This document shows, piece by piece, positions 10,036 to 19,409 of a DNA stretch of 64,000 nt. Numbering within the stretch: position 1 is the stretch's first letter; every line of letters starts with the position of its first letter. Origin of the DNA: Rhizobium sp. CC-YZS058 (GTDB lineage Bacteria; Pseudomonadota; Alphaproteobacteria; Rhizobiales; Rhizobiaceae); contig NZ_JAYESJ010000003.1 of assembly GCF_034720595.1 (NCBI RefSeq), forward strand, positions 248,001-312,000. The letters run 5' to 3'. Both the position numbers and the translations under genes were made by a program. The notes beneath the pieces are model-generated. The model did no database searches. It worked only from the letters and a program-made list of their open reading frames with translations, and was not told the DNA's origin.

Positions 10036-12305
10036 GAGAGACTGCGTGGATCGGTGCGAATGCCGCTCTGTGCCAACTCCCCCATCCCCTTACGGATTGC
10101 GTCCAGAAGCGGCGAGTAAGCGATGCGGCCGGTTTCTCCCGGCGTTGCCGAGAGCAGCCCGTTCTGGCAGGCGCGGCCGTCGTCCCAGCCGGGGTGATTG
10201 ACGATCGGGTAAAGGCAGAGCCCCTCGAGCGGCACGCCGGCCTTCATCGCGGCCAGCGATTCCTGCAGGACATAGTTGAACCATGCCGGCCGCCGCCCGT
10301 CCTCGATCCCGGTTTCGGCGATCGTCACCGGCCGCCCGTAGCGGGCATAGGTTTCGGCGAGGATGGCGCGGAAGGGCTTGTAAAGCGGATGACCATGGTC
10401 GATCGGCGGGCCGCCATGGATCCACTGGTTGTTGAAGTAGTAATTGACGCCGAGAATATCGAGATAGCGTGGATGACCGCCGATCTGCGGCCACATGCGC
10501 CCGCAGAGCAGATCCCAGCCCTGGAACTGCGATTGCCGATGCCCCTCGGCCACCTGCGCCTCGTGCGGGCGGGAGGGGTCGGGGATGACGTTGATGACCG
10601 GATCGCAATGGACGAAGCGCGCCCGCGGGTCCACGGCCCAGATGGCATCCATCGCCGCGATCGAGGCGCGGGCGAGCTGGACTTTCAGCTCGAAGCCACG
10701 GCCATTCGCAAAGGGGTTGAGATAACCGGCATCGCCAGCCCCCCAGGAGAAGAACGAGATCTCGTTGACGGGGCAATAGAAGGGGACGTCATCGCTGACG
10801 CTGCGGACCAGGTGCGCGCAGGCTCCGGCAAAGGCCGCGAAGCGCTCGACGAAGCGCGGCGACCAGATGTCGAGACCGTCCGGCCAGCCATAATGCAGGA
10901 GATCCCAGATGACCTGCGTCCGGCTTCGCGCCGCCGCCTCCAGCATCGGCCGGATGCTCGCCATGTCATACTGTCCGGGGGATGTCTCGATCAGATGCCA
11001 GCGGAAGCCGTCGCGCACGGTGCGGATGCCGAGGCCGCTCAGCTGGCGGTAATCTGCCTCCGCGAACCGGTCGTGGCCGATGGCGGCCAGCATGTCGAGC
11101 CGCGCCCCCTCGCCATCATGGCCGCGCAGACGATGCGTCGAACATTCGAAGCCGCCCTGGACGAAGGACTGGAACAGGCCGCTCGGCCGACCCTCAGCAC
11201 GCTCCTCAAGAACCTCCGTAAACAGCGCCGTCCATTGCGGCGCGACGGCATCGACGGCATATCGGGTCTCGACGCTCTTGCGCAGCGCGTGGCCAAGCCG
11301 CGCACGAAGCGACGGGTCGCCAATGAGCCGCAGCATGGCCGCCGCCACGGCGGAAGGATCGGAATAGGGGACGAAGAGGCCGGAGACCTCGTCCTCGATC
11401 TGCTGCAGCGCGCCGTTGTCCGGCGTTGCGATGACCGGCAGCGAAGCGGCGCCGGCCTCGGCGATGACATGCGGCATGCCTTCGCCCCTGGAAAGCCAGG
11501 CAAAGATGTCGAGGGCCGAGAGCAGGTCGGGAATGTCCTTTCTGTCGCCCAGGAACTGCAGAATCGGGGAGAGGCCGAGCTTCTGCGCGAGCGTCCGCAG
11601 GCGCACCGCATAGTCCGGCAGGAAGGCGTCGGGTCCGCCGATCACCACGAAGCGCGCCTCCGGAACCTCCGCATGGACGCGCGCCGCCGCCTCGATGAAA
11701 TCCTCGACATTCTTCTTCGGATCGAGCCGGCCCACCCAGCCGATGAGGATCTGCCCCTCCGCGACCCCCAGCGCTGCGCGCATTGCAGGGCGGCGTGCGG
11801 GATCGAAGGCCTTTAGGTCGACCATGGAGGGGATCTCGAGCGCCTGCGCCTCGCGGCCTTGCATCCGCGACGCCGCCGCATCCCGGATCGAGCGGCAGAC
11901 GCCGACATACCGGCTGGTGAAATGCTTCGGCCCTGCCAGCGCTTCGGACACCAGCCCGCCATGCTCGATCAGCGGCGGGCGCAGATGCAGGCGCTCCAGG
12001 GCCGGATAGACATCGGCGACGTTCTGGCAGGACACGATCACGTCGTAGCCCGGCATCTTGCCGGCGAGATAAGTGACCGTGTCGTCGAAGGAGAGCGCAT
12101 AGGGCGCTGTGTCGACATGGACGCCGAGCGCGCGCAGTTGCTCGTGCGTCTGTTCCGGCATCTCCTGCTTGCGGAAGCAGGCGACGACGTCGATCTGGTA
12201 GCGTGTCCGGTCGAGATGCTCGGCCAGCAGGCGCACCTCCGTTTCCTCTCCGCCCACCACCAGCCAGGCGAAGACGAAGAGGATCCTGATCGGGCTTTCC
12301 TCCAT
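10026..12305 (-). CDS. GT4 glycosyltransferase fused to a clan-A glycoside hydrolase-like domain
   Basis: A 759-residue two-domain protein. Residues 1-375 form a GT-B glycosyltransferase of family 4 type (LFVFAWLVVGGEETEVRLLA at the N-terminus, GWVGRLDPKKNVEDFIEAA near 190, and the EX7E-type EGMPHVIAEAG near 280). Residues 390-745 resemble a GH1-like TIM barrel: DGFRWHLIETSPGQYD, then CPVNEISFFSWG with a likely acid/base Glu, then VTIAETGIEDGR with a likely nucleophile Glu. Joining a sugar-adding and a sugar-cleaving fold in one chain is uncommon. It is the last gene of the fusion-enzyme operon, two bases after the preceding stop. The hydrolase part could instead act as a transglycosidase. 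Confidence 0.85.
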   Translation of the reverse strand: MEESPIRILFVFAWLVVGGEETEVRLLAEHLDRTRYQIDVVACFRKQEMPEQTHEQLRALGVHVDTAPYALSFDDTVTYLAGKMPGYDVIVSCQNVADVYPALERLHLRPPLIEHGGLVSEALAGPKHFTSRYVGVCRSIRDAAASRMQGREAQALEIPSMVDLKAFDPARRPAMRAALGVAEGQILIGWVGRLDPKKNVEDFIEAAARVHAEVPEARFVVIGGPDAFLPDYAVRLRTLAQKLGLSPILQFLGDRKDIPDLLSALDIFAWLSRGEGMPHVIAEAGAASLPVIATPDNGALQQIEDEVSGLFVPYSDPSAVAAAMLRLIGDPSLRARLGHALRKSVETRYAVDAVAPQWTALFTEVLEERAEGRPSGLFQSFVQGGFECSTHRLRGHDGEGARLDMLAAIGHDRFAEADYRQLSGLGIRTVRDGFRWHLIETSPGQYDMASIRPMLEAAARSRTQVIWDLLHYGWPDGLDIWSPRFVERFAAFAGACAHLVRSVSDDVPFYCPVNEISFFSWGAGDAGYLNPFANGRGFELKVQLARASIAAMDAIWAVDPRARFVHCDPVINVIPDPSRPHEAQVAEGHRQSQFQGWDLLCGRMWPQIGGHPRYLDILGVNYYFNNQWIHGGPPIDHGHPLYKPFRAILAETYARYGRPVTIAETGIEDGRRPAWFNYVLQESLAAMKAGVPLEGLCLYPIVNHPGWDDGRACQNGLLSATPGETGRIAYSPLLDAIRKGMGELAQSGIRTDPRSLSQP

Positions 12306-12307
12306 TC

Positions 12308-15300
12308 CTATTCACCCACCTGGAAGACGACCTGCAGGAAGTCCGGACGCTCTTCCACCAGATGCGACAGGAAGCGGGGTGCCTCGTCGATCGGGATGAT
12401 GTGGGTGATCATATGCTCGCGGATCGCCGCACCATGGCTTTTCAGAAGCGTGACCGTCGCCTGCGCCAGGCGGCGGCGGTCCCAAAGGGGGCCGAGCCCG
12501 CGCGGCACGCGGTTGATCTGCGCGCAGCGGATCGACAGGCCATTGTGGTGGAACTCCTCGCCAAGGCGCAGCGCGTCCGCACCGCCCTGGTAGAAGGCGA
12601 GATCGATCACGGTGCCTTGCGGGCGCAGCGCCTTCAGCGCGGTGTGCAGGCTGCCGGCATGGGCGCGCGTCTGGAAGACGAGGTCTGCGCCGCGGCCCAT
12701 GGCGCCGTCGTGCCAGCGCGCCTTGGCATGCTGCCAGGCCTGCTCCTCCGTCATCGCGCTGAAGCCCAGCGCCTCGGCCTTGGACCGGCGGAACTCGGAC
12801 GGATCGGTGATGACGACCTCCGACGCGCCGAGCGACTTGGCAAAGAGCGCCGTCATCAGCCCGACCGTGCCAGCTCCGATCACGATCACCGGCCGGTCGC
12901 GCACGCCGGCGCCGAGTGCGGGCACATGGGCGCCGAACGCTTCGGCATCGGCATGGAGAATGCCGTTGGCGGCGATCGGGCCCATCTGCGCGACAAGCAC
13001 GCCGAGCACGGGGTCGATTGCGTCGGGCAGCGGGATCAGCACGTCGTGGAAGGGATCGGCGGTATGACCCGTCTTGTGTCCGAAGGTCGTCGCGACGATC
13101 TCGCCGGCGGCGAAGCCGTGCGCGCGGCTTTCACTGACCCGGCCAACTTCCATATAGCCGAGGAAGGGCACCGGGTAATGCAGGTCGGGCTCGTTGTCGA
13201 TGAACACGCCGCGGCCGCCGTCGAAGCGCGAGCGGAAATAGGGATTGGTGTTCTTGAGAAAGGTCAGCTCGGTGCCGGCGGAAAGGCCGGTGTAAAGCGT
13301 ATCGAGCCGGACATGGCCGTCTGCCGGAGGCCCTTCCTCATACTCGAAGAAATAGGCGCGGCCCGGGGCCTCGATGCCCAGCGAGCGGACCTTGCGGTGC
13401 CCCGGCGGCATGCCTTGCGGCGGCGCTTCGGGGCGCGGCTGCGGCATCAGCGGCGCCAGCGCCGGCCGTTCGATACCGGGGTTCTCGAGGTGGACCGGCT
13501 GGCCCGACCGGGCGGACGCCACGACGGCAAGCGCCAGGCGATGGGTCGCCAGCGCATCGTGATAGGGGCAGCGGATCCGGTTCTCGCCGCCGCGCACGGC
13601 ATCGATGAAGTCCCGGTCCTCGCGCCAGACCGGGTCGCCATCCGCACCGCGCACCGGGCGCCCGCGTCCGACATCGACCATGATGTCGCGGTCGGTCAGC
13701 TCGATGGCCAGCCGGTCGGCGAAGATATGGAGGCCGACACGGTGGTTCCAGCCGAGCAGGCAGGTGGAGGCGATGTTGGCAATGACGCCGCTGTCGAAGG
13801 TGAGGCTGGCTGTCGTCACGGTCGGAACGTCAAGGCCCGGAAACTCCGGCCGGTCCTTGTGACCTGCCTGTCCGTAGACATCGGTCACCTCGCCGACGAG
13901 GAAGCGTGCCAAGTCGAGGAGGTGCGTGGTCTGTTCTACCATCTGCCCGCCGGACTGGTCCTCCTTCCACCACCATTGTGGCGGTGGGGTGCTGTCCAGC
14001 CAATAGCCGGAAAGAAGCTGAGCCGGGTTCTCGGCCAGAAGGCTGCGGGCTTCATCGACGATGTCGAGATAGCGCCAGTGATAGCCGACGGCCGTGACGA
14101 GGTTCTTCTCGGCGATCGCCGCCGCGATGCCTTCCGCCGTCGCCAGATCGAGGCTGACCGGCTTTTCGACGAAGAAGGGAATGGAGCGGGCGATGAGATC
14201 ATGTTCCGGTGCGCCATGCGCGAAGGGCGGAATGCAGACATAGACGGCATCGAGCGGGACGGCATCCAGCATGGCGCGATGATCGGAGAAGGCTTTCGCG
14301 CCGAAGCGCATGCCCGCCGCTTCGGCGCGGCCCATGTCTGGATCCGAGAAGGCGACCAGCGCCACATCATCGAAGCCGGCAAGGATATCGAGATGGCGGT
14401 TGGCGATGCCGCCCGCGCCGATGAAGCCGATGCGTAGTTTTTGCATGGAAGGGTCCTTGTGCATGACGCTGTTTGATCCCGGCTGGCCTTGCGCCAGGAC
14501 CTGCCGGTAGAGCGCAGCGGTTTCCGCCGCCATTCGCTCTGCCGAAAACTGGTGGAGAAAGCGCGCGTGGCCGGCCTTGCCGGCAGCGGACCGCATCTGC
14601 GGATCGCCGAGCGCGCGCGTGAGGAGGGCCGCGAGTGCCTGCGGATCGCCCGGCGGGCAGTAGAGGGCATGCTGGTCGCCCAGCGCTTCGAGCGTGCCGC
14701 CGATCCTGGTCGCCGCCACCGGAAGACCGAGCGACATGGCTTCCAGCACGGCCAGCGGCAGCCCTTCGAAACGGGAGGGAAGAACGAAGAGATCGGCCGC
14801 CGCCATCAGCGCCGCGATATCGGCGCGGTGTCCGAGGAAGCGGATCGCGCGGTTGAGGCCGAGCCTTGCCACCTGCTGCTCGGCCGCCGCCTGCCTGTCG
14901 CCGCTGCCGACGAGAAGCAGGACTGTATCCGGATGCGCCGCGAGCACGGCCGGCATCGCCCCGATCAGCGTCTCATGGTCCTTCTGCGGCGTGAACCGGG
15001 CGACAGTCAGCAAGACGGGTCGCTTGCCAAGGCTCAGCGACTGCCGAAGCACGGCGGGGTCGCCCGTGTGCTCAAGCGGGAAAACGCCATTGCGCACCAC
15101 CGCGCATTTCGCCCTTTCGAGGCCTGCGGCCTCGTAACTGCGGGCCGAGGCCTCGGAGACGGTGATGTGGCGGGCGACGGAGGCGCTGTGATGCTCGAAC
15201 GCCTGCCGCTGGTCCGGGTCGGTCAAGAGATAGGGCAGGTGCTCGGTGCGGATCGTCGGGATCGCGCAGTCTGCCCCGGCCTGCGTAAGGCCATGGCCTT

Positions 15301-15646
15301 CCCAGCCGATGCCGGCATGGACATGCAGCAGATCGACGCCCGCCTGCCTCAGCCACGCGGCGAGAGCCTCCTGCCTGTCCGCCTGTTTGACCGCAAGCCC
15401 CAGACGGGCCGCTTTCTGCAGCAGCGGCATCGCCTTTTCAGAGGTTGCGACCAGGGTCACGGACCAGGTGAGCGGCGACGCTCCTTCAGCCATCGCCACC
15501 CGCGTGCCGTCCAGCGCGCGGGCAAGCGTGATCATGTGCTCGCCCAGGCCGGAAGGGTCGTCGCTGTCTGTCGCCAGCGCAAGGCGCAGAACCGCCTGCC
15601 GGCCCGGATCGGGCAGGGGCGGCGCGATGGACCGCCTGTCACTCAT
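12308..15646 (-). CDS. Triple fusion: GT4 glycosyltransferase, Gfo/Idh/MocA oxidoreductase, MDR dehydrogenase
   Basis: A 1112-residue protein with three enzyme modules. Residues 15-375 are a GT4 glycosyltransferase (LLTVARFTPQKDHETLIGAM, then EGLPLAVLEAMSLGLPVAAT). Residues 400-730 are a Gfo/Idh/MocA NAD(P) oxidoreductase (IGFIGAGGIANRHLDIL, FVEKPVSLD, and the MVEQTTHLLDLARFL active-site helix). Residues 745-1110 are a medium-chain dehydrogenase (TGLSAGTELTFLKN, VIVIGAGTVGLMTALFA). The start at 15646 overlaps the preceding stop by 8 bases. An in-frame ATG at 14446, preceded by AAGGA, could allow separate translation of the last two modules. The role is presumably making and transferring an oxidised or modified sugar; substrates are unknown. 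Confidence 0.87.
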   Translation of the reverse strand: MSDRRSIAPPLPDPGRQAVLRLALATDSDDPSGLGEHMITLARALDGTRVAMAEGASPLTWSVTLVATSEKAMPLLQKAARLGLAVKQADRQEALAAWLRQAGVDLLHVHAGIGWEGHGLTQAGADCAIPTIRTEHLPYLLTDPDQRQAFEHHSASVARHITVSEASARSYEAAGLERAKCAVVRNGVFPLEHTGDPAVLRQSLSLGKRPVLLTVARFTPQKDHETLIGAMPAVLAAHPDTVLLLVGSGDRQAAAEQQVARLGLNRAIRFLGHRADIAALMAAADLFVLPSRFEGLPLAVLEAMSLGLPVAATRIGGTLEALGDQHALYCPPGDPQALAALLTRALGDPQMRSAAGKAGHARFLHQFSAERMAAETAALYRQVLAQGQPGSNSVMHKDPSMQKLRIGFIGAGGIANRHLDILAGFDDVALVAFSDPDMGRAEAAGMRFGAKAFSDHRAMLDAVPLDAVYVCIPPFAHGAPEHDLIARSIPFFVEKPVSLDLATAEGIAAAIAEKNLVTAVGYHWRYLDIVDEARSLLAENPAQLLSGYWLDSTPPPQWWWKEDQSGGQMVEQTTHLLDLARFLVGEVTDVYGQAGHKDRPEFPGLDVPTVTTASLTFDSGVIANIASTCLLGWNHRVGLHIFADRLAIELTDRDIMVDVGRGRPVRGADGDPVWREDRDFIDAVRGGENRIRCPYHDALATHRLALAVVASARSGQPVHLENPGIERPALAPLMPQPRPEAPPQGMPPGHRKVRSLGIEAPGRAYFFEYEEGPPADGHVRLDTLYTGLSAGTELTFLKNTNPYFRSRFDGGRGVFIDNEPDLHYPVPFLGYMEVGRVSESRAHGFAAGEIVATTFGHKTGHTADPFHDVLIPLPDAIDPVLGVLVAQMGPIAANGILHADAEAFGAHVPALGAGVRDRPVIVIGAGTVGLMTALFAKSLGASEVVITDPSEFRRSKAEALGFSAMTEEQAWQHAKARWHDGAMGRGADLVFQTRAHAGSLHTALKALRPQGTVIDLAFYQGGADALRLGEEFHHNGLSIRCAQINRVPRGLGPLWDRRRLAQATVTLLKSHGAAIREHMITHIIPIDEAPRFLSHLVEERPDFLQVVFQVGE

Positions 15647-18083
15647 GCAGGCTGCCAGCCACCAGAGCAACCGTATCCTTCGGTTTCGACAGCCGGCGAT
15701 AGGTGGCCAGCGCCTGGCCCACCACCTGGTCCATATTGTAATAGCGATAGGTGCCGAGACGCCCGACGAAGGTGACGTCGTCGCGCGCGCGGGCCAGGGC
15801 CTCGTATCGCTTGTAGAGCGCCTGGTTCTCCGGCCGGGGGATCGGATAGTAGGGATCGCCGTCGGCCCGCGCGAATTCGTAGCTGATGCTGGTCTTCGGG
15901 TGGATCTGTCCCGTCAGATGCTTGTACTCCGTCACCCGCGTATAGGGCACGGTTTCGGACGGGAAGTTGACGACGGCCACCGGCAGCAGCCGACGCGCAT
16001 CATGGGTCTCGTGACGGAACTCGAGGCTGCGATAGGGCAGTGGGCCGTAGCAATGGTCGAAATATTCGTCGATCGGCCCGGTGAAGATCGTCTGCGGGGC
16101 GAGCCGCTCGCGCTTCAGGTCGGCATGATCGGTGCCGGTCATGACCGTGATGCCGTCGTGGTCGAGCATGCGCTCGAACATGCGCGTGTAGCCATCGCGC
16201 GGCATGGCCTGGAACGTGTCGGAGAAATAGCGGTCGTCGGTGCTCGTGCGCGTCGGAACCCGCGCGGTCACGGCGCGGTCGAGCTCGGACGGATCGAGGC
16301 CCCACTGCTTGCGCGTATAGCCCTCAAAGAAGGCTTCGTAGAGGGCGGTGCCCACCTGCGAGACGACGACGTCGCGCGAGGTCAGGATCGGTTCCTGCGG
16401 CTCCGCGCGTGCGGCGAGGAAGGATGCGGCGTCGGCATCGCAGCGCAGATCGAGGCCGTAAAGCGCGTTCAGCGTCGTGCGGTTGATCGGGATGGGAAGT
16501 CGCTTGTCGCCGACCTCCGCCAGCACCCGGTGCTCGTAGGGCCGCCATTCGGTGAAGCGGGAGAGATAGTTGAACACGTCTTCGCTGTTGGTATGAAAGA
16601 TGTGCGGGCCATAGCGATGCACGAGGATGCCGGCCGCATCGTAGTGATCATAGGCGTTGCCGGCGATATGGGGGCGTTTGTCGCAGACGAGGACACGCTT
16701 GCCTCCATCCGCGGCAAGACGCTCCGCGAGAACCGATCCCGCAAAACCCGCGCCGACGATCAGGTAGTCGTAAGGGTGCTTGCCGGAGCGGTCGCCAGAC
16801 CGGAGAGCGGGGGCGGAGAGGCGCACATCCGCGGCCCGGCTGCCAAGAGGCAGGATCGATGCGCGGGAGCCCGTCGTGGCGAGTCCCTCGATCTTCGCGG
16901 ATGGCTCAGCCTTCGCCGGCACCGCGCCGCGCGCGACGGCCTGGCACAGGAGCTGCGCCATCGAGCGGAAGGTCATGTCCCACGACGTCTGCTTGAGCCG
17001 CTCGTCGACGGCGCTCAACCAGGACTCGTCGGAGCCTGCGAGACGGAGAGCCTCGTCGCAGGCGCGGGCGAAGGCCTCCGCGTCGTTCTCCAGAAAGACA
17101 CCGGGCACATCGCTGTAGCTGCGCACCACATCGGCAATCCGCGTCCCGACCACCGGGCGCCCGGCGGCGAGATATTCGGGCGTCTTGGTCGGGCTGATGA
17201 ACCGGGTCGCCTCGTTCAAGGCAAAGGGCATCAGGGCCACGTCCCAGCCGGCGAGATAGGCCGGCAGATCGCCATAGGCTTTCTGGCCGAGATAATGGAT
17301 GTTTTCCGCCCGCGGCAGATCGTCCTGCGAGATCTTGACGACCGGACCCAGGAACACGAAGGACAGCGCCGGCCGCGCGGCGGCCACTTTGGCGATCAGC
17401 GCGAGATCGAGCCGCTCGTCGATGACGCCGTAATAGCCAAGGCGGGGGCCCTTGATCGCGGCCTGGTCTGCCGGCTCCTGCAGGGAGCCGCGCGCAGCCC
17501 GGAAATGCGCAACATCGACGCTGGAAGGAAAGGGGTGGATGTTGTCGTGCTGGGCGCGGCGAGCCTCGTAAAGGCTGTGGCCGCCGGTGAAGACCACGTC
17601 GGCCCGCGCCATCAGCGCCCGCTCGGTCTCTTTCAGCTGCGGCGGGGCGAATTTGAAATTGGCAAGTTCGTCCATGCAGTCGTAGACGACCGCCGCCGCA
17701 TCGACGTGGCGCGCGAAGGAAAACATCATCGGCGTATAGAACCACAGGATCGGCTTGCGCCCGCCATGGAGCGCAATGAGATCGGCCAGAAGCTTGCCGA
17801 GTGCGGCCTCGCGGTCCGCCTCGTTCCACCAATGCGGCACGCGCGGACGGATCGCTTTGACGGTCGTGCCCTCGAACGGGTGGATCTCCAGATAGGCCAG
17901 GTGATGGTCCGTTGGGATATATTCCTCGAAGTAGAAGACCTGCCGATGGGCGGCAAAGCGCTGCATGAGGTGCTGCGGTCGCTGAAGCACGAAGTCCCAG
18001 CGCAGATGCGAGAAGCAGATGAGGGGAATATCCGGAGGGAGCTTCGTCTCGGGGGTAGGCAGAAACGAGCTCAACACATCCAT
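15639..18083 (-). CDS. glf: Glycosyltransferase fused to UDP-galactopyranose mutase
   Basis: An 814-residue fusion. Residues 15-380 look like a GT-B glycosyltransferase (LICFSHLRWDFVLQRPQHLM; YDCMDELANF; FISPTKTPEYLAAGRPVVG). After a low-complexity linker, residues 440-810 are a UDP-galactopyranose mutase: FAD motif YDYLIVGAGFAGSVLAERLA, then AGNAYDHYDAAGILVHRYGP, GPHIFHTNSEDVFNYLSRF and RYFSDTFQAMPRDGYT. The mutase converts UDP-galactopyranose to UDP-galactofuranose, so the operon probably builds a galactofuranose-containing glycan, with donor synthesis tethered to a transferase. The symbol applies to the C-terminal module only. Confidence 0.9.
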   Translation of the reverse strand: MDVLSSFLPTPETKLPPDIPLICFSHLRWDFVLQRPQHLMQRFAAHRQVFYFEEYIPTDHHLAYLEIHPFEGTTVKAIRPRVPHWWNEADREAALGKLLADLIALHGGRKPILWFYTPMMFSFARHVDAAAVVYDCMDELANFKFAPPQLKETERALMARADVVFTGGHSLYEARRAQHDNIHPFPSSVDVAHFRAARGSLQEPADQAAIKGPRLGYYGVIDERLDLALIAKVAAARPALSFVFLGPVVKISQDDLPRAENIHYLGQKAYGDLPAYLAGWDVALMPFALNEATRFISPTKTPEYLAAGRPVVGTRIADVVRSYSDVPGVFLENDAEAFARACDEALRLAGSDESWLSAVDERLKQTSWDMTFRSMAQLLCQAVARGAVPAKAEPSAKIEGLATTGSRASILPLGSRAADVRLSAPALRSGDRSGKHPYDYLIVGAGFAGSVLAERLAADGGKRVLVCDKRPHIAGNAYDHYDAAGILVHRYGPHIFHTNSEDVFNYLSRFTEWRPYEHRVLAEVGDKRLPIPINRTTLNALYGLDLRCDADAASFLAARAEPQEPILTSRDVVVSQVGTALYEAFFEGYTRKQWGLDPSELDRAVTARVPTRTSTDDRYFSDTFQAMPRDGYTRMFERMLDHDGITVMTGTDHADLKRERLAPQTIFTGPIDEYFDHCYGPLPYRSLEFRHETHDARRLLPVAVVNFPSETVPYTRVTEYKHLTGQIHPKTSISYEFARADGDPYYPIPRPENQALYKRYEALARARDDVTFVGRLGTYRYYNMDQVVGQALATYRRLSKPKDTVALVAGSLHE

Positions 18084-18147
18084 GGGCCATCCTCACACAG
18101 CAGGTGCTGTCGAACTGAGGCTCGGCAAGAAGGTTCCCTCGGGTTCT

Positions 18148-19317
18148 CTATTTCTTTTTGCGGGCGGCTTCGAGAAGCGGCCGGAGCTTCTCGGTGGTGT
18201 GCGACCAGGTCCACCGATCAAGGACGGTTTGGCGCGGCGAGAAGCGGGCGGCGGCGGAGAGCATGTCGACGATGGCGTGATGAAATTCGTCAGCGGGAGC
18301 CATGCGGCCGGTCTCCGGCGTAATGTAGTGGAGGCCGCAACTGAGCGCGCTGTTGGCCAGCACCGGAATGCCGGCCAGCATGTATTCGGTCAGGATCGCC
18401 GGCGCGCCATCGTCCACGCCGCAGACGACGCCGAGCCGCGACTGGTTCATGAGCCGGTTCACCTCCTCGAATGGGACGCCGGGTGGATCGATGATGTCGA
18501 CGGAGAGCCCGAGCTCGCCGATCCGGTGGCGAAACTGCTCCGTCAGCTCGCCATAGCCGCAGACGCAGAGCGCGCGGATGCTGCGCGGCAGCTTGGCCAA
18601 AGCGTCGAAGAGAATGTCGTGCCGCTTGTAGGCCTGCGCCGCGGCCACATAGATGACGTCGTAGATCTTCGGCATGTCGAGCGGGCGGAAGGTGGTGTCC
18701 GAAGCGAATTCCGGCCCGACGGGCATGATGGCGGTCGCCATCTCGGGATGGCGGCTCAGCACCGCCTGCGACTGCCACTCGGCCCCGGTCAGGACCAGAT
18801 CGAAATGGCGGCTGACGGTCGTCGGAATGCGAAGGGCTGGCGCGTCGATCGAGTTGTAGATGCAGATGCTGTCGCGGCAGGCCTCCAGGATCTCCTCGCT
18901 GATGCCGAGTCCCCAGACGCAGAGGATCTCCGGCGGGCCGAAGGCGGCGATATGGCCCAGCATGTCGTTCGAGGCGAAGGGAGCCTCCGGCCCGTTCATG
19001 CGGAAGGCGCGACGCAGGAGGTGCGGGCTGCCGCGCGTCCAGGCCGGCGGCGGCGTTTCACCGCGCCAGTGCGTCCAGATCTCCGCGGTGTCCGCCAGTC
19101 CGGCTTTGAGGCAGGCGAGCGGCAGGCGTTCGATATAGCCGCCATCGACCGCGACACTCTCCCTCTGCGGCGCCTGCGTGACGGGCAGGCCGCGATGACC
19201 GGTGAGCCATTCGCGACGGAAGGCCTCGACATCGGGAAGCTCCGATTCCTCCCACGGCCCATCCTGAAAATCGCTGATGACGACGATCCGGCGCGGCAGG
19301 GAAGAAGGCTGAGGCAT
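18148..19317 (-). CDS. Glycosyltransferase, GT4-like
   Basis: A 389-residue cytoplasmic protein, first gene of the fusion-enzyme glycan operon. The C-terminal half shows a GT-B nucleotide-sugar site: YDVIYVAAAQAYKRHDILFD, then VCGVDDGAPAILTEYMLAGI with the EX7E-like acidic pair. The N-terminal half (RRIVVISDFQDGPWEESELP) is divergent. The ATG at 19317 begins the region with clear coding character; the open frame upstream crosses the dinB 3' end and is spurious. A gap of 64 bases separates it from the next gene. The acceptor is unknown. Confidence 0.82.
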   Translation of the reverse strand: MPQPSSLPRRIVVISDFQDGPWEESELPDVEAFRREWLTGHRGLPVTQAPQRESVAVDGGYIERLPLACLKAGLADTAEIWTHWRGETPPPAWTRGSPHLLRRAFRMNGPEAPFASNDMLGHIAAFGPPEILCVWGLGISEEILEACRDSICIYNSIDAPALRIPTTVSRHFDLVLTGAEWQSQAVLSRHPEMATAIMPVGPEFASDTTFRPLDMPKIYDVIYVAAAQAYKRHDILFDALAKLPRSIRALCVCGYGELTEQFRHRIGELGLSVDIIDPPGVPFEEVNRLMNQSRLGVVCGVDDGAPAILTEYMLAGIPVLANSALSCGLHYITPETGRMAPADEFHHAIVDMLSAAARFSPRQTVLDRWTWSHTTEKLRPLLEAARKKK

Positions 19318-19386
19318 ACGACGATCCGGAAACGAGGACTGGGTTTGGGTAGCGAGGAAGTATTTTCCGGCCGTTCCGTTCCCGAT

Positions 19387-19408
19387 CGTGCGCACCTTTC
19401 GGTGCGCG
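19387..19408 (-). promoter_or_regulatory. Hairpin directly downstream of dinB
   Basis: A 9-base-pair stem (GTGCGCACC with GGTGCGCGC, one G-U pair) around a TTTC loop sits one base beyond the dinB stop. There is no U-tract on the minus strand, so it may be a weak or Rho-assisted end signal. The promoter of the downstream glycan operon would have to lie in 19318-19386, where I see no clear -35/-10. Confidence 0.4.
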
Positions 19409-19409
19409 C

